From the NCBI RefSeq assembly GCF_015097055.1, contig NZ_AP023366.1:186001-250000 (forward strand): 64,000 nucleotides of DNA. Reading direction: 5' to 3'. A model generated the notes under the pieces. It was not told the DNA's origin. It did no database searches and was given only the letters and a program-made list of their open reading frames with translations. Every line of letters starts with the position of its first letter. Position 1 is the stretch's first letter. Shown in pieces: positions 34,563 through 46,112 of this stretch. The position numbers and the translations under genes were made by a program. Source of the DNA: Effusibacillus dendaii. Its GTDB lineage: Bacteria > Bacillota > Bacilli > Tumebacillales > Effusibacillaceae.

Positions 34563-34592
34563 CGATAGGAATTTGGAAATTTTATCCTATCG
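34563..34592. promoter_or_regulatory. inverted repeat upstream of comM
   Basis: 8-bp perfect inverted repeat CGATAGGA / TCCTATCG with a 14-base A/T-rich spacer, 26 bases upstream of the comM start codon and between divergent genes. It may be an operator or a hairpin in the comM leader. Confidence 0.35.
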
Positions 34593-34693
34593 ATATAAGG
34601 GCAAGAGGGTGAGGGAAATGGAATCATAGAGGAAAACAAGCAGGGAAAGATAAACTTGGCAATTGAGAACAGGCAAGCAGAAAGGGGATTCGT

Positions 34694-34912
34694 ATGATAC
34701 AGGTGGAAATGAATCAGGAACAATTTGCACGTTTACCGGAGCAGGATACACAAAAATGGGGGTTTCAGGCAAAAGAAGGCAACCGTTTGACGGCTGCTAT
34801 GAGTGTTGAGCAATTTTCAGCCTTTTTGCGGGACAACAATCTGATCGTTTACAAACAGCACATCAAGGATTACGAACATGGGACGATTTATGGTGAATTT
34901 AACCTCGCTTGA
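34694..34912 (+). CDS. hypothetical small protein
   Basis: 72 residues, starting MIQVEMNQEQFARLPEQDTQ, with a good RBS (AAAGGGG, 7 bases upstream). No recognised family, no membrane segment. Its last 14 bases overlap the 3' end of the convergent minus-strand gene, so both must be translated to their stops on opposite strands. Coding pattern and RBS support it as real. Confidence 0.6.
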   Translation: MIQVEMNQEQFARLPEQDTQKWGFQAKEGNRLTAAMSVEQFSAFLRDNNLIVYKQHIKDYEHGTIYGEFNLA

Positions 34913-35309
34913 CACCTAACAGACTGCGAAACATCTGAAGACGTTCGACCAGTTCGTTATACCACGCCTGGTCGTTCTGCTGTTTGGCCGTAATCATCAA
35001 ATCGAGCGTCGCATCGATTTGTTCCGGCAGCACCCTTTGGTTGCTTCGAATCCGCTCATCCTCCGGATACTTTTCAAGGATTTGCAGGATTTTCTCATCT
35101 CCAACCGCATCCGACAAACTGGCGGAACGAACTCTATCTGTCTCGCAATTGTGCGCAAACAGATGGAAATCCATTTCAATGTCAGGCGCAATTTCTGTAT
35201 GGAGACATGTTGGACAGAACAAAACCGGTACGTCCTGTATCAGAACGCCGCCTTCCGTGTAAATATGCTGCAGTCGGGCCACCATTGACAAACCGCAACA
35301 AAGATCCAA
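34899..35309 (-). CDS. hypothetical protein with Cys pairs (putative zinc-binding)
   Basis: 136 residues from TTG 35309; the open frame is longer but its first 88 residues overlap the nitroreductase gene and look like a shadow. An RBS-like AGGTGATG precedes the TTG, and TATAAT lies further upstream. Features: LDLCCGLS near the start, FCPTCLHTE with a Cys pair, then long charged helices (ILEKYPEDERIRSNQRVLPEQ). I do not recognise a family. The start could also be the ATG at 35288. Confidence 0.6.
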   Translation of the reverse strand: MDLCCGLSMVARLQHIYTEGGVLIQDVPVLFCPTCLHTEIAPDIEMDFHLFAHNCETDRVRSASLSDAVGDEKILQILEKYPEDERIRSNQRVLPEQIDATLDLMITAKQQNDQAWYNELVERLQMFRSLLGVKRG

Positions 35310-35362
35310 ACGGACATCACCTGCCTTTTGTTTTTGTCTTACGATTATACCATATGTTTGTC

Positions 35363-35860
35363 TTAAGGCAGATATTTTATTTTCTGTTCCATTGGCGTCC
35401 GCTCTTTGGGAGACGGCACTTCTGCCGGATACCCGACGGGCAGCAAACCTACCACTTTGGTGCCTTCCTGTACGCCAAGCAGTTCGCGTACATGTTGGGA
35501 AGCGGCCAAGGACGACCAACCGGTACCGATTCCTTTTTCCCAAGCGGCCAACATAAAATTGGTGATAAAACAAGCGACAGCCGCATAATGTTCTTCCTGG
35601 TCAATTTCCGTTTTACCCGGCTCGCAAAGAATGGCCAACAAAACGGGTGCGCCGCCAAAATCGGTTTTGTGGTGGAGTTTTGCTCGTGTTTCCGGACCGA
35701 CAAACAGAACCTGCCAGGGTTCGGTCATCCGGTGGTTCGGCGCCCAACTGGCAGCGTTGAGAAGTTCCTGCAGCAGTTCACGGGCAACCGGGTCCGGTTT
35801 GAATGTTTTGATCGTACGCCGCGTACGGATAGTTTCAAGAACGTTGCCGGTTTGACTCAT
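35363..35860 (-). CDS. nitroreductase family protein
   Basis: 165 residues, a short member of the FMN-dependent nitroreductase fold. TIRTRRTIKTFKPDP and LLNAASWAPNHRMTEPWQVLFVG are the typical N-terminal FMN-binding pattern; GIGTGWSS and GLLPVGYPAE match the later FMN-binding loop. It would use NAD(P)H to reduce nitroaromatics, quinones or flavin-linked substrates. Single gene with neighbours on the same strand downstream. Substrate unknown. Confidence 0.9.
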   Translation of the reverse strand: MSQTGNVLETIRTRRTIKTFKPDPVARELLQELLNAASWAPNHRMTEPWQVLFVGPETRAKLHHKTDFGGAPVLLAILCEPGKTEIDQEEHYAAVACFITNFMLAAWEKGIGTGWSSLAASQHVRELLGVQEGTKVVGLLPVGYPAEVPSPKERTPMEQKIKYLP

Positions 35861-35981
35861 AAGATTCTCCGCTCCTCAAAATCTGGTTAGTTTTACTATA
35901 CACAACATTTGGAATTAGGGAAAGAATCGCCTGTGTTTGTGTCAATACTATATATATCCAAAACAGGAAGGAATGAAACCG

Positions 35982-36143
35982 ATGGGAGATTATCTTCTCC
36001 ACTGCAGTTTGTGCGGCATCGCTAACGCGCCGGCTGAAACCGATATGAATCTGCTGCAGACGGCAAAACAGAATCAGGTTTATATTTGCCCCGCCTGCGA
36101 AGCGAAAGTCAAGTATGAAAGCGACCAAAAATTTAAGCCCTAA
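35982..36143 (+). CDS. small zinc-ribbon protein (DUF2197-like)
   Basis: 53 residues from ATG 35982, which has GGAAGG 10 bases upstream; ATG 35973 is also possible. CSLCG and CPAC form two CxxC knuckles about 33 residues apart, so one zinc site. Similar small proteins (YlaI type, DUF2197) occur in Bacillales with unknown function. It precedes sucC by 108 bases. Confidence 0.65.
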   Translation: MGDYLLHCSLCGIANAPAETDMNLLQTAKQNQVYICPACEAKVKYESDQKFKP

Positions 36144-36251
36144 TATTGTGAAAAATATTTGATTTTTTCCAGACACGGAGTTAAAGTAACTAGGTAGACA
36201 AAACGGCAGCGTTAGATTTTTCCATTTAACATGTCAAGGGGGATACGTCAG

Positions 36252-37409
36252 ATGAATATCCACGAATATCAAGGTAAAGAGGTGCTGAGAAAGTACGGCG
36301 TAGCCGTCCCGCAGGGACAAGTTGCTTTCTCGGTGGATGAAGCGGTTCGCATTGCCGAGAAATTGGGCGGCAAAGGAGTCGTCAAGGCGCAGATCCACGC
36401 AGGTGGACGCGGCAAAGCTGGCGGTGTAAAAGTTGCCAAAAGTTTGGATGAGGTTCGTACATACGCAGAGCAAATTTTAGGAATGACGCTGGTCACGCAT
36501 CAGACGGGACCAGAAGGAAAAGTGGTCAAGCGGCTTCTGATTGAAGAGCTGTCGGATATCAAAAAAGAATACTATGTCGGTGTTGTGGTAGACCGTGCCA
36601 GTGGCCGCGTAGTCATGATGGCATCGGAAGAAGGCGGTACCGAAATCGAAGAAGTGGCTGCCAAAACACCTGAAAAAATCTTTAAAGAAGAAGTGGATCC
36701 GGCTGTTGGCCTGATGCCGTTCCAGGCCCGCAAATTGGCATACGCGATTAACATACCGAAAGAGCTTGTGAATCAGGCGGTCAAATTTATGACCGGTCTG
36801 TATCAAGCATTTGTTGACAATGATTGCTCGATTGCCGAAATTAACCCGCTGGTGGTTACGGGTGACGGCAAAGTGGTAGCGCTCGACGCGAAGCTGAATT
36901 TTGATTCGAATGCTCTGTTCCGCCATAAAGACATTTTGGATATGCGCGATCTGGATGAGGAAGATCCGAAAGAGATTGAAGCGTCCAAGTTCGATCTGTC
37001 CTATATTGCGCTGGATGGCAACATTGGCTGTATGGTGAACGGTGCCGGTCTTGCGATGGCGACGATGGATACGATCAAATATTACGGCGGTCAACCGGCC
37101 AACTTCCTCGATGTGGGGGGCGGTGCGACAGCCGAAAAAGTGACTGCTGCGTTCAAAATTATTCTGTCCGATCCAAATGTAAAAGGCATTCTGGTAAACA
37201 TTTTCGGCGGCATCATGAAATGTGATGTAATTGCAGACGGTGTGATTACGGCGGCGAAAGAAATTGGCCTGGATAAACCGCTGGTGGTTCGTCTGGAAGG
37301 AACGAATGTGGAACTCGGTAAAAAAATGCTGAACGAATCCGGGCTGAATATTGTAGCGGCCGATTCTCTTGCCGACGCGGCCGAGAAAATCGTCGGCCTT
37401 GTGAAATAA
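36252..37409 (+). CDS. sucC: succinyl-CoA synthetase beta subunit (ADP-forming)
   Basis: 385 residues from ATG 36252 (AAGGGGG 9 bases upstream). [17 protein letters not shown] starts the ATP-grasp domain; [16 protein letters not shown] is the nucleotide-binding loop and [13 protein letters not shown] lies in the CoA-ligase part. With SucD it converts succinyl-CoA to succinate with ATP formation in the TCA cycle. It is 22 bases from sucD. Confidence 0.97.
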   Translation: MNIHEYQGKEVLRKYGVAVPQGQVAFSVDEAVRIAEKLGGKGVVKAQIHAGGRGKAGGVKVAKSLDEVRTYAEQILGMTLVTHQTGPEGKVVKRLLIEELSDIKKEYYVGVVVDRASGRVVMMASEEGGTEIEEVAAKTPEKIFKEEVDPAVGLMPFQARKLAYAINIPKELVNQAVKFMTGLYQAFVDNDCSIAEINPLVVTGDGKVVALDAKLNFDSNALFRHKDILDMRDLDEEDPKEIEASKFDLSYIALDGNIGCMVNGAGLAMATMDTIKYYGGQPANFLDVGGGATAEKVTAAFKIILSDPNVKGILVNIFGGIMKCDVIADGVITAAKEIGLDKPLVVRLEGTNVELGKKMLNESGLNIVAADSLADAAEKIVGLVK

Positions 37410-37431
37410 TAAGGGGGACGGAGGGAAAACC

Positions 37432-38361
37432 ATGAGCATACTTGTCAACAAAAACACGAAAGTGATCACGCAGAATATGACCGGCAAAACCGGTATGTTC
37501 CATACCAAAGGAGGTTTGGACTACGGCACTCAAATGGTAGCGGGTGCTGTTCCCGGCAAGGGTGGCACAAGCGTCGACTTCGCGCTGGAAAATGGCCGCA
37601 CGGTAACTTTGCCGGTTTATGACACGGTGGCAGAAGCGAAGGAAGCTACCGGCGCCAACGCTTCCGTCATCTATGTTCCACCGGCCGGTGCAGCGGACGC
37701 CATCATGGAAGCTGTAGACGCAGACCTTGACCTGGTGATCTGTATCACAGAAGGAATTCCTGTCCTCGATATGGTAAAAGTGAAGCGTTATATGGAAGGC
37801 AAACGCACCCGTTTGATCGGGCCGAACTGCCCTGGCGTAATTACCCCGGGCGAATGTAAAATCGGCATCATGCCCGGTTATATTCATACTCCCGGCCGTG
37901 TAGGCGTTGTGTCCCGTTCCGGTACCTTGACCTACGAAGCGGCTTTTCAGTTAAGCAACCGTGGAATCGGTCAATCCACTGTCGTTGGAATCGGCGGCGA
38001 CCCTGTAAAAGGAACCGAATTTATCGATGTTCTGAAAATGTTTAATGAAGACCCGGATACAGATGCATTGATCATGATCGGTGAAATCGGCGGTACGGCA
38101 GAAGAAGAAGCGGCTCACTGGATCAAGCAGAATATGAAAAAGCCGGTTGTCGGTTTTATTGCCGGAGTAACCGCGCCTCCTGGAAAACGGATGGGTCATG
38201 CCGGTGCCATCATTTCCGGCGGTAAAGGAACGGCGTCTGAGAAAATCGCGACCATGAAAGAGTGCGGCATCCGCGTGGCTCCGACCCCGTCCGAAATGGG
38301 CTCGACCCTGGTTGAACTGTTGAAAGAAAAAGGCATGCTCGAAAAAGTAACCGTTAAATAG
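37432..38361 (+). CDS. sucD: succinyl-CoA synthetase alpha subunit
   Basis: 309 residues. The CoA-binding Rossmann part ([23 protein letters not shown]) and [20 protein letters not shown] are the family signatures; the phosphorylated His is in [27 protein letters not shown] precedes the ATG. A strong terminator follows. Confidence 0.97.
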   Translation: MSILVNKNTKVITQNMTGKTGMFHTKGGLDYGTQMVAGAVPGKGGTSVDFALENGRTVTLPVYDTVAEAKEATGANASVIYVPPAGAADAIMEAVDADLDLVICITEGIPVLDMVKVKRYMEGKRTRLIGPNCPGVITPGECKIGIMPGYIHTPGRVGVVSRSGTLTYEAAFQLSNRGIGQSTVVGIGGDPVKGTEFIDVLKMFNEDPDTDALIMIGEIGGTAEEEAAHWIKQNMKKPVVGFIAGVTAPPGKRMGHAGAIISGGKGTASEKIATMKECGIRVAPTPSEMGSTLVELLKEKGMLEKVTVK

Positions 38362-38371
38362 CAGGCACCCA

Positions 38372-38394
38372 GGGAGGCGGCAGCGCCTCCCTTT
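38372..38394 (+). terminator. intrinsic terminator after sucCD
   Basis: Stem GGGAGGCG / CGCCTCCC with loop GCAG, then TTTAT. Confidence 0.85.
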
Positions 38395-38449
38395 ATATCC
38401 TCTTTGCTTCTCACCCTCCAGAACCCAATCCCCGTAAGGAGTGTTCCAT

Positions 38450-39541
38450 TTGCCAACCGAAAAAGAATATGTCCAATGGCTGCTTGCTGTCCCGCAGATC
38501 GGCCATGTCCGCTGTCAAAAGCTGCTCGAATCGTTCGAAAGCGCGGCAGCCGTCTGGGAGGCGTCGTCTGAAGAACTGCGGCAGATTCCCTCGATGACCG
38601 CCAAAACAGCAGACGAAATCCAACGTTCAAAGAGAGTCTATTCGTTTCAACAGGAAGCTGATTTTTTAAAACGGAACGGCATTACCGTCATTCACCGCAC
38701 AGACCCCGACTACCCGCAAGCATTGCTTTCCATCTTCGATCCTCCTCACATTCTCTACGTAAAAGGAAAGCTCACCGCTCAAGACCATCGTTCGATTGCA
38801 GTCGTCGGCACCCGTAGCCCAACTTCTTATGGCATACTGGTCACCCGCAAAATCTGTTCCGAACTGTCGGCAGGCGGTATCACGATCGTATCGGGACTTG
38901 CTTACGGAATAGATACGGTCGCCCATGAAGCGGCGATCCAATCTGGCGGTCGGACCCTTGCGGTTTTGGCAGGCGGCCTTGCCCGTATTTATCCCGTTCA
39001 AAACCAGCCGCTTGCACGTCAAATTATTCAACAGGGCGCTCTCATCTCCGAATTCCATCCCCTGACCCCCGTACAGCCCAATTTGTTTCCCGTACGCAAC
39101 CGTATCATCTCCGGTCTTTCCCGCGGTGTATTGGTAACGGAAGCCGCGCGCAAAAGCGGTTCCCTGATCACTGCCGATCTGGCTTTGGAGCAGGGACGGG
39201 ACGTATTTGCCGTGCCTGGCCCGATTACTTCACCGCAAAGCTTTGGAACGAATGATCTTATCCGCCAAGGGGCAAAAATTACAGGGGGGAGTCAGGATAT
39301 TTGGGAGGAATATCCCGAATGGGAAACGAATGATTCAAAAAAAGATTTGCAGTCGGTTTCGCTCACCCAACTGGAAAGACAGATCGTCGAAATCATCGGC
39401 TACGGCGGTGTTAGCCTGAATCAGTTGCTGAACAGCTGCCGCATCCCATCTGCCGATCTTTATCAAATTTTGCTGGCGATGGAACTGAAGGGGGTTGTGA
39501 AAAGACTGCCTGGGCAGATGTATATGAGAGACAACGTTTGA
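38450..39541 (+). CDS. dprA: DNA-processing protein DprA (Smf)
   Basis: 363 residues from TTG 38450, chosen because AAGGAG lies 8 bases upstream (GTG 38441 is too close to it). An N-terminal helix-hairpin domain is followed by the Rossmann-like core with VVGTRSPTSYG, VSGLAYGIDTVAHEAA and TDLALEQGRDVFAVPG-like segments, then a C-terminal winged-helix (DprA_WH). DprA loads RecA on incoming single-stranded DNA in transformation. Position between sucD and topA is the Bacillus order. Confidence 0.95.
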   Translation: MPTEKEYVQWLLAVPQIGHVRCQKLLESFESAAAVWEASSEELRQIPSMTAKTADEIQRSKRVYSFQQEADFLKRNGITVIHRTDPDYPQALLSIFDPPHILYVKGKLTAQDHRSIAVVGTRSPTSYGILVTRKICSELSAGGITIVSGLAYGIDTVAHEAAIQSGGRTLAVLAGGLARIYPVQNQPLARQIIQQGALISEFHPLTPVQPNLFPVRNRIISGLSRGVLVTEAARKSGSLITADLALEQGRDVFAVPGPITSPQSFGTNDLIRQGAKITGGSQDIWEEYPEWETNDSKKDLQSVSLTQLERQIVEIIGYGGVSLNQLLNSCRIPSADLYQILLAMELKGVVKRLPGQMYMRDNV

Positions 39542-39594
39542 CAATAAATGTTTTAGCGGTTTAGTATTAGAAACATGACAAAAGAAGGTAAACC

Positions 39595-39623
39595 TTGACA
39601 TACACTATTTTTTAAAATATATC
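39595..39623 (+). promoter_or_regulatory. sigma-A type promoter of topA
   Basis: TTGACA (39595-39600), 17-base spacer and TATATC (39618-39623), about 49 bases before the topA start. The -35 is a perfect consensus match. Confidence 0.65.
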
Positions 39624-39671
39624 GATTTACGTTTTGTCGCCAAGTTTTCTTTATGAAAGGAGGAGACTCCG

Positions 39672-41798
39672 TTGGCAGATTACCTTGTAATTGTCGAGTC
39701 ACCCGCAAAAGCGAAAACAATTGGCAAATACCTCGGCAAAAAATATGTGGTAAAAGCTTCGATGGGGCATGTCCGCGATTTGCCGAAAAGCCAATTGGGT
39801 GTTAATGTAAAGGAGGATTTTTCTCCTAAATATATCACAATCCGCGGCAAAGGGGACGTCATTAAAGAGTTGCGGGACCAGAGCAAAAAGGTAAAAGCTG
39901 TCTATCTGGCAGCCGACCCTGACCGGGAAGGGGAAGCCATTGCTTGGCACCTGGCCAATGTGCTCGAAATCGACCCAACCAAAGAATGCCGCGTGGTGTT
40001 CAATGAAATTACAAAAGATGCGGTGCAGGAATCGTTTAAGCATCCGCGCAAAATCAATATGGATCTGGTCAACGCCCAACAGGCAAGACGGATTTTGGAC
40101 CGTTTAGTCGGCTACCAAATCTCTCCCTTGTTATGGAAAAAGGTGAAAAAGGGGCTTTCTGCCGGCCGTGTGCAGTCTGTTGCCGTGCGTTTGATCGTCG
40201 ACCGGGAAAACGAGATTCGCAATTTCAAGCCGGAAGAATACTGGACGGTAACCGCCCTTTTTGAATCGAATAAGCAGAAGTTTTCTGCCAAATTCTACGG
40301 CTATGCCAAAAATGGCCAGGCACAGAGCGCGGAACTGCACAACGAGCAGGAAGTCAACGAGTTGTTGGCGCATCTGAAAGGCGCCAAGTACCAGATCGTT
40401 GAGGTCAAGAAAAGCGAGCGAAAACGCAACCCGTCTCCGCCGTTTACGACCAGTACCCTGCAGCAGGAAGCGGCCCGCAAACTGAATTTCCGCGCAGGAA
40501 AAACGATGTCGATTGCCCAGCAGCTGTATGAAGGGATCGATATCGGAGCGGAAGGAACGGTCGGTTTGATTACCTATATGAGAACCGACTCGACGCGTAT
40601 TTCTCCGACCGCACAGGCAGAAGCGAAAGAGTTTATCACACATAATTACGGGGATGCCTATTACCCGAAAACAGTCCGTCAGTATACGGCGAAAGAAGGA
40701 GCGCAGGACGCTCACGAAGGGGTTCGGCCTACGTCCGTTCATTACCATCCGGACAAAATCAAAGAACATCTGACGCGTGATCAGCTCCGCTTGTACCGCC
40801 TGATTTGGGAGCGGTTTGTGGCGTCGCAAATGGCGCCGGCTGTTCTGGATACGATGACGGTTGATATTCAGGCAAACGATGCGATTTTTCGGGCAACCGG
40901 TTCAAAAATCAAATTTCCTGGTTTCATGACGCTCTACATTGAAGGAACTGACGAAGGGAAGGAAGAGGACGAAAAGTTCCTGCCGCCGCTTGAAAAGGGC
41001 GAATCGTTGAAAGCTCCGAAGCTCGATCCCAAACAGCATTTCACACAGCCGCCGCCCCGCTATACGGAAGCGCGGTTGGTGAAAGCGATGGAAGAATTGG
41101 GCATCGGCCGTCCCAGTACGTATGCCCCGACGCTTGAAACGATCCAAAAAAGAGGCTATGTGCTGCTGGAAGACAAACGGTTTGTGCCGACCGAACTGGG
41201 CGAAATTGTGGTGCAATTGATGAAAGAGTTTTTCACGCAAATCATCGACGTGGATTTCACCGCGCAGTTGGAAGAAAATCTGGACGGCGTGGAAGAGGGG
41301 CAAGTCGACTGGGTCATGATGCTTGACCAGTTTTACGGGGATTTTGAGAAGGAACTGCGCGTCGCGGAAGAAGAGATGAAACACGTGACGCTGGAAGAAG
41401 AGGTATCCGATATCCCTTGTGAAAAATGCGGTCGCATGATGGTTTACAAACACGGCCGATTTGGCAAGTTTCTGGCCTGCCCCGGCTTTCCGGACTGCCG
41501 CAACGCGAAGCCGATTTTGAAAGAAGTGGGAGTTGCCTGTCCAAAATGCAAAACGGGCAAGATTGTGGAACGGCGCGGCAAACGCCGCCGTGTGTTTTAC
41601 GGGTGTGATCAATATCCGAACTGCGATTTTATATTGTGGGACCGTCCTGTTGGCCGTGATTGTCCAACATGCGGACAACCGCTTGTCAGCAAGCGGAGCG
41701 GCAAAGGGGAAGGAAAGGAAATGTGGGTCTGTTCCAACACCGAATGTTCCCATAAAGAAGAACCGGCTGTTCTTATCGAGAGCGGTGCGGCAGAATAA
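39672..41798 (+). CDS. topA: DNA topoisomerase I
   Basis: 708 residues from TTG 39672 (GAAAGGAGGAG upstream), a common start here. [23 protein letters not shown] and [14 protein letters not shown]; the catalytic Tyr is in [14 protein letters not shown]. Three Cys4 zinc ribbons lie at the C-terminus ([24 protein letters not shown]). It relaxes negative supercoils. Length is normal for Firmicutes. Confidence 0.97.
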   Translation: MADYLVIVESPAKAKTIGKYLGKKYVVKASMGHVRDLPKSQLGVNVKEDFSPKYITIRGKGDVIKELRDQSKKVKAVYLAADPDREGEAIAWHLANVLEIDPTKECRVVFNEITKDAVQESFKHPRKINMDLVNAQQARRILDRLVGYQISPLLWKKVKKGLSAGRVQSVAVRLIVDRENEIRNFKPEEYWTVTALFESNKQKFSAKFYGYAKNGQAQSAELHNEQEVNELLAHLKGAKYQIVEVKKSERKRNPSPPFTTSTLQQEAARKLNFRAGKTMSIAQQLYEGIDIGAEGTVGLITYMRTDSTRISPTAQAEAKEFITHNYGDAYYPKTVRQYTAKEGAQDAHEGVRPTSVHYHPDKIKEHLTRDQLRLYRLIWERFVASQMAPAVLDTMTVDIQANDAIFRATGSKIKFPGFMTLYIEGTDEGKEEDEKFLPPLEKGESLKAPKLDPKQHFTQPPPRYTEARLVKAMEELGIGRPSTYAPTLETIQKRGYVLLEDKRFVPTELGEIVVQLMKEFFTQIIDVDFTAQLEENLDGVEEGQVDWVMMLDQFYGDFEKELRVAEEEMKHVTLEEEVSDIPCEKCGRMMVYKHGRFGKFLACPGFPDCRNAKPILKEVGVACPKCKTGKIVERRGKRRRVFYGCDQYPNCDFILWDRPVGRDCPTCGQPLVSKRSGKGEGKEMWVCSNTECSHKEEPAVLIESGAAE

Positions 41799-41876
41799 GC
41801 AAAGAATTAACGGATAGGCTGGGGGTTCTGCGGAAACCTGGCCTTTCCGCCATTCTGGAGAAGGAGGGCTCGACAG

Positions 41877-43205
41877 ATGGCTGAACAGGTGACGGTAATC
41901 GGCGCAGGGCTGGCTGGTTCGGAAGCGGCCTGGCAGATTGCCCGACAGGGAGTAAAGGTACGGCTGTACGAGATGCGTCCCAATGTCAGGACTGCTGCCC
42001 ATATCTCAGCCAATTTCGCCGAATTGGTGTGTTCCAATTCGTTGCGTGCGGCAGGTTTGACGAATGCGGTGGGCCTCTTAAAAGAAGAAATGAGACGGTT
42101 GGATTCGGTGATCATGGCGTCTGCCGACCAGACGGCTGTTCCGGCTGGAGGTGCTTTGGCGGTTGACCGAGACCGATTTTCCGAACTGGTGACAGAGCGT
42201 GTTTCCAACCATCCGCTGGTGGAAGTGATACGGGAAGAACTGCCCGTCATTCCGGAAGACGGAATCGTAGTGGTGGCAACAGGACCGCTCACATCCGATT
42301 CTTTGTCAAAAGCGATTGCGCGGCTGACTGGCGAGGAATATCTTTATTTTTTTGATGCGGCGGCGCCGATTGTTCATAAGGATTCGATCGATTTTGACAA
42401 GGTGTATCTCGCTTCCCGCTACGGCAAAGGGGAAGCTGCGTACATCAACTGCCCGATGACGGAGGAGGAGTTCGGTCGGTTCTATGAAGCGTTGATTACT
42501 GCCGAAACGGCGCCGGTGGAAGAGTTTGAAAAAGAAATTTACTTTGAAGGATGCATGCCGATCGAAGTAATGGCCAAGCGAGGACGTCAAACGATGTTGT
42601 TCGGTCCGCTCAAGCCGGTTGGACTGCCTGATCCTCGCACCGGCAAAACGCCGTTTGCTGTCGTCCAGTTGAGGCAGGACAATGCGGCCGCCACTCTCTA
42701 CAACTTGGTGGGGTTTCAGACACATCTCAAATGGGGCGAACAGTCGCGTGTGCTTCGCATGATCCCAGGCTTGGAAAACGCGGAATTTGCCCGCTTTGGT
42801 GTGATGCATCGCAATACTTACATCAATTCCCCGCGTGTTTTGCGGCAAACGTATCAGGTAAAACAGCGGGACATGCTCTTTTTCGCCGGTCAAATTACCG
42901 GTGTGGAAGGCTATGTGGAGTCAGCAGCAGCCGGTTTGATTGCGGGAATCAATGCCGGGCGCCTGGCGAAGCAGCAAGACCCTTTGATTTTTCCTACCGA
43001 CACGGCAATTGGCGCAATGGCTTATTATATTACGCATGCGGCACCCGACAATTTTCAGCCGATGAACGCCACGTTCGGATTGCTGCCGCCATTGTCTGAG
43101 AAAATTCGGGACAAGCGGCTGAAGAACGAAAAGATATCGGAACGGGCGCTTGCTTCCTTAAGCCGTTTTATCACTGAGACGTTTGGCGAACCTGTTTTGA
43201 GGTGA
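41877..43205 (+). CDS. trmFO: methylenetetrahydrofolate-tRNA (uracil-5-)-methyltransferase TrmFO
   Basis: 442 residues; FAD-binding start [21 protein letters not shown], then YEMRPN and the catalytic Cys region ([12 protein letters not shown]). It makes ribothymidine at position 54 of tRNA using methylene-THF and FADH2. RBS AGAAGGAGG precedes the ATG. Order topA-trmFO-xerC as in Bacillus. Confidence 0.97.
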   Translation: MAEQVTVIGAGLAGSEAAWQIARQGVKVRLYEMRPNVRTAAHISANFAELVCSNSLRAAGLTNAVGLLKEEMRRLDSVIMASADQTAVPAGGALAVDRDRFSELVTERVSNHPLVEVIREELPVIPEDGIVVVATGPLTSDSLSKAIARLTGEEYLYFFDAAAPIVHKDSIDFDKVYLASRYGKGEAAYINCPMTEEEFGRFYEALITAETAPVEEFEKEIYFEGCMPIEVMAKRGRQTMLFGPLKPVGLPDPRTGKTPFAVVQLRQDNAAATLYNLVGFQTHLKWGEQSRVLRMIPGLENAEFARFGVMHRNTYINSPRVLRQTYQVKQRDMLFFAGQITGVEGYVESAAAGLIAGINAGRLAKQQDPLIFPTDTAIGAMAYYITHAAPDNFQPMNATFGLLPPLSEKIRDKRLKNEKISERALASLSRFITETFGEPVLR

Positions 43206-43209
43206 AGAT

Positions 43210-44121
43210 ATGAATTCACAGCAGGCGATCGATCTGTTTCTTGAATATCTCCGCATCGAAAAAAACGCTTCCGCGTACACGGTCGATTCCTATCAAAGCG
43301 ACCTGCAACAATTCTGCGAATTTCTGGAAAAAGAGGGAATCCAATCGCTGCAACAGGTGACGCATGTCATCATACGGACGTTTCTGTCGCAATTGCACTA
43401 TGCAAAAGCAGCCAGAAAAACGATTGCCCGGAAGGTGTCCTGCTTGCGTTCATTTTACCGTTTCTTGATGCGGGAGGGGATTGTCGATCACAATCCGGCC
43501 AAATCCGTTTCCACACCCAAACTGGAGAAGCGGACACCGAAGTTTCTCTATATTGAAGAAGCGAAACGGCTGGTGGAAGCGCCCTCTCTTTCCGACCCCT
43601 TGGGGATACGGGACCGCGCCATTCTGGAAACACTGTATGCGACGGGTATCCGGGTGAGCGAATGTATGGGGCTATCTGTGGGGGATGTGGATCTTTCCCT
43701 CGGAACGGCCCGTGTGTTCGGCAAAGGGGCGCGTGAACGGATCGTGCTGCTTGGGCAACAGGCGTGCGATGCGATTCGGATGTATCTGGAGAAAAGCAGG
43801 CCGCAGCTTTTGGCGGAAGCGGATACTCAGACGTCTGGCGAAACGGATGCGCTTTTTCTCAATTACCGGGGGCAACCGTTAAACGTTCGTTCGGTACGGC
43901 GAATCGTCGACAAATATGTAAACCAACTGGCGGTGCAGTACCAGATTTCTCCGCACGCTCTCCGGCATACGTTTGCCACTCACATGCTCGATGAGGGGGC
44001 CGATCTAAGGGTGATCCAAGAATTGCTGGGGCATGTAAGTCTTTCCAGCACGCAAGTTTACACGCATACGACTAAAGAGAAACTTTTGCGCGTATATATG
44101 AATGCACATCCGCGCGCGTAA
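43210..44121 (+). CDS. xerC: tyrosine recombinase XerC
   Basis: 303 residues. N-terminal core-binding domain ([19 protein letters not shown]) and catalytic domain with Arg in [12 protein letters not shown], Lys in [19 protein letters not shown] (His and Arg), LGH and the Tyr nucleophile in [10 protein letters not shown]. With XerD it resolves chromosome dimers. It is 4 bases after trmFO and overlaps no other gene; hslV starts 13 bases later. Confidence 0.95.
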   Translation: MNSQQAIDLFLEYLRIEKNASAYTVDSYQSDLQQFCEFLEKEGIQSLQQVTHVIIRTFLSQLHYAKAARKTIARKVSCLRSFYRFLMREGIVDHNPAKSVSTPKLEKRTPKFLYIEEAKRLVEAPSLSDPLGIRDRAILETLYATGIRVSECMGLSVGDVDLSLGTARVFGKGARERIVLLGQQACDAIRMYLEKSRPQLLAEADTQTSGETDALFLNYRGQPLNVRSVRRIVDKYVNQLAVQYQISPHALRHTFATHMLDEGADLRVIQELLGHVSLSSTQVYTHTTKEKLLRVYMNAHPRA

Positions 44122-44134
44122 TGGAGGGGTTCTA

Positions 44135-44677
44135 GTGGGCAGCGAGTTTCATGCGACAACCATATTCGCCATTCAGAAAGACGGACAATCGGCGATGGCC
44201 GGTGACGGACAAGTTACGTTTGGCAACAGTATGGTAATGAAAAACGGAGCGAAAAAAGTGAGGCGTCTCTACCGGGGGGAAGTAGTGGCCGGTTTTGCCG
44301 GTTCGGTGGCGGACGCTTTTACACTGTATGAAAAATTCGAAACGAAACTGGAGGAGTATCACGGCAATCTGCAGCGGGCGGCCGTAGAATTGGCAAAGGA
44401 ATGGCGTTCCGACAAAATTCTCCACAAGCTGGAAGCCATGCTGATTGTCATGAACAAGGAACATCTGCTGTTGATTTCCGGAAATGGGGAAGTGATTGAA
44501 CCGGATGACGGCATTCTTGCGATTGGTTCCGGAGGTACGTATGCGCTGGCGGCAGGCCGTGCGCTCGCCAGACATTCCTCTTTATCGGCTAAAGAAATTG
44601 CCGAACAGGCATTGAACATTGCGGCTGAAATTTGTGTATTCACCAACTCGAACATTGTAGTGGAAGAGATCCGATAA
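44135..44677 (+). CDS. hslV: ATP-dependent protease proteolytic subunit HslV (ClpQ)
   Basis: 180 residues from GTG 44135 (GGAGGGG 7 bases upstream). [25 protein letters not shown] places the catalytic Thr after a six-residue N-terminal extension; extensions of this kind are common in Firmicutes. Cylindrical protease partner of HslU. Spacing to hslU is 23 bases with GGAGGAGGGGG. Confidence 0.96.
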   Translation: MGSEFHATTIFAIQKDGQSAMAGDGQVTFGNSMVMKNGAKKVRRLYRGEVVAGFAGSVADAFTLYEKFETKLEEYHGNLQRAAVELAKEWRSDKILHKLEAMLIVMNKEHLLLISGNGEVIEPDDGILAIGSGGTYALAAGRALARHSSLSAKEIAEQALNIAAEICVFTNSNIVVEEIR

Positions 44678-44700
44678 AACGGAGGAGGGGGAAACCGAAC

Positions 44701-46089
44701 ATGCAAAAGAATCTGACGCCCAAACAGATTGTAGCCGAACTGGACCGCTACATCGTCGGCCAGAAGGAGGCGAAAAAGATGGTAGCGGTGGCGCTTCGCA
44801 ACCGTTACAGGAGAAGTCTTCTGCCGGAAGAGATGCGGGATGAAGTGACGCCCAAAAACATTTTAATGATCGGTCCGACCGGAGTCGGCAAAACGGAAAT
44901 TGCAAGACGCCTGGCCAAACTGGTAGGCGCCCCGTTCGTGAAAGTGGAGGCCACCAAATTTACGGAAGTGGGTTATGTGGGGCGCGATGTGGAAGCGATG
45001 GTTCGCGATCTTGTGGAAACCGCAATTCGCATCGTCAAAGAGGAAAAAATGGCCAATGTGGAAGACCGTGCCCGCCAAATGGCAGAAGAACGGTTGGTGC
45101 ATATGATTGTTCCCAGTCCGGCCAAAGAAAACCAATTCAAAAATCCGTTTGAAATGTTGTTTCAGGGAGGCGGTCAGCAGAAGCAACAGGATGCGGAAGA
45201 ACCGGACCATATTAAGGCTAGGCGGCGCGACATTCGGGCGGCGTTGGCGCGCGGTGATCTGGAAGAAACAATTGTGGAAGTGGAGGTCGAAGATTCTTCG
45301 CCTGCGATGTTGGATCTATTGGGAGGCGGCGGAAATCAGGAAATTGGCATGAATATCCAGGAAATGCTCGGCAACTTCATGCCAAAACGGCGCAAAAAGC
45401 GCAAACTGCCGGTAAAAGACGCGCGAAAGATTTTGATTCAGGAAGAAGCCCAGAAGCTGATCGATATGGACGAGGTTACGCAGGATGCGATCAACCGGGC
45501 GGAACAGTCGGGCATCTTGTTTATCGACGAGATCGACAAGATAGCTGGCAAAGACCACCGGGGTCCTGATGTGTCGCGGGAAGGCGTGCAGCGTGACATC
45601 CTGCCAATCGTCGAAGGCTCGACTGTCATGACCAAATATGGGCCTGTCAAAACGGATCATGTTTTGTTTATTGGCGCGGGCGCCTTTCATATTTCCAAAC
45701 CGTCCGACTTGATCCCCGAGTTGCAGGGCCGATTTCCAATTCGTGTGGAATTGCAAAGTTTGACTGCTGACGATTTCCGTCGTATCTTGACAGAACCGCA
45801 AAATGCGCTGTCCAAGCAGTATATCGCGCTTCTCAAAACGGAGGGCGTTGAGGTCGAGTTTACGGAGGAAGCCATCCAAAAAATTGCCGAACTGGCAACC
45901 ATCGTCAACCAGCAGACGGAAAACATCGGGGCCCGCCGCTTACACACCATTCTTGAAAAGTTGCTGGAAGACCTTTCCTACGAGGCGGCGGACATCGGTC
46001 CGCAGAAAGTGGTGATTACACCCGCTTATGTTGAGGAAAAGCTCTCGGGAATCGTCAAGAACCGCGATCTAAGCCAGTTTATTTTGTAA
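44701..46089 (+). CDS. hslU: ATP-dependent protease ATPase subunit HslU (ClpY)
   Basis: 462 residues from ATG 44701. AAA+ ATPase: [17 protein letters not shown], Walker [10 protein letters not shown], pore loop region GYVGRD, the intermediate domain with its acidic helices and Walker [12 protein letters not shown]. It unfolds substrates for HslV. In Bacillus codY follows; here a terminator and other repeats follow and the next gene is flgB. Confidence 0.97.
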   Translation: MQKNLTPKQIVAELDRYIVGQKEAKKMVAVALRNRYRRSLLPEEMRDEVTPKNILMIGPTGVGKTEIARRLAKLVGAPFVKVEATKFTEVGYVGRDVEAMVRDLVETAIRIVKEEKMANVEDRARQMAEERLVHMIVPSPAKENQFKNPFEMLFQGGGQQKQQDAEEPDHIKARRRDIRAALARGDLEETIVEVEVEDSSPAMLDLLGGGGNQEIGMNIQEMLGNFMPKRRKKRKLPVKDARKILIQEEAQKLIDMDEVTQDAINRAEQSGILFIDEIDKIAGKDHRGPDVSREGVQRDILPIVEGSTVMTKYGPVKTDHVLFIGAGAFHISKPSDLIPELQGRFPIRVELQSLTADDFRRILTEPQNALSKQYIALLKTEGVEVEFTEEAIQKIAELATIVNQQTENIGARRLHTILEKLLEDLSYEAADIGPQKVVITPAYVEEKLSGIVKNRDLSQFIL

Positions 46090-46112
46090 AACCTGAACAG
46101 TCAAAATGATTA

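Noticed and set aside
34538-34723. N-terminal extension of ComM by 62 residues
   Set aside because: The added part is rich in Phe, Pro and Ser, not conserved, and a good RBS lies before ATG 34537.
44135-44160. Loss of the catalytic N-terminal Thr of HslV
   Set aside because: The Thr is present after a short extension (GSEFHATT), as in other Firmicute HslV proteins; nothing abnormal.
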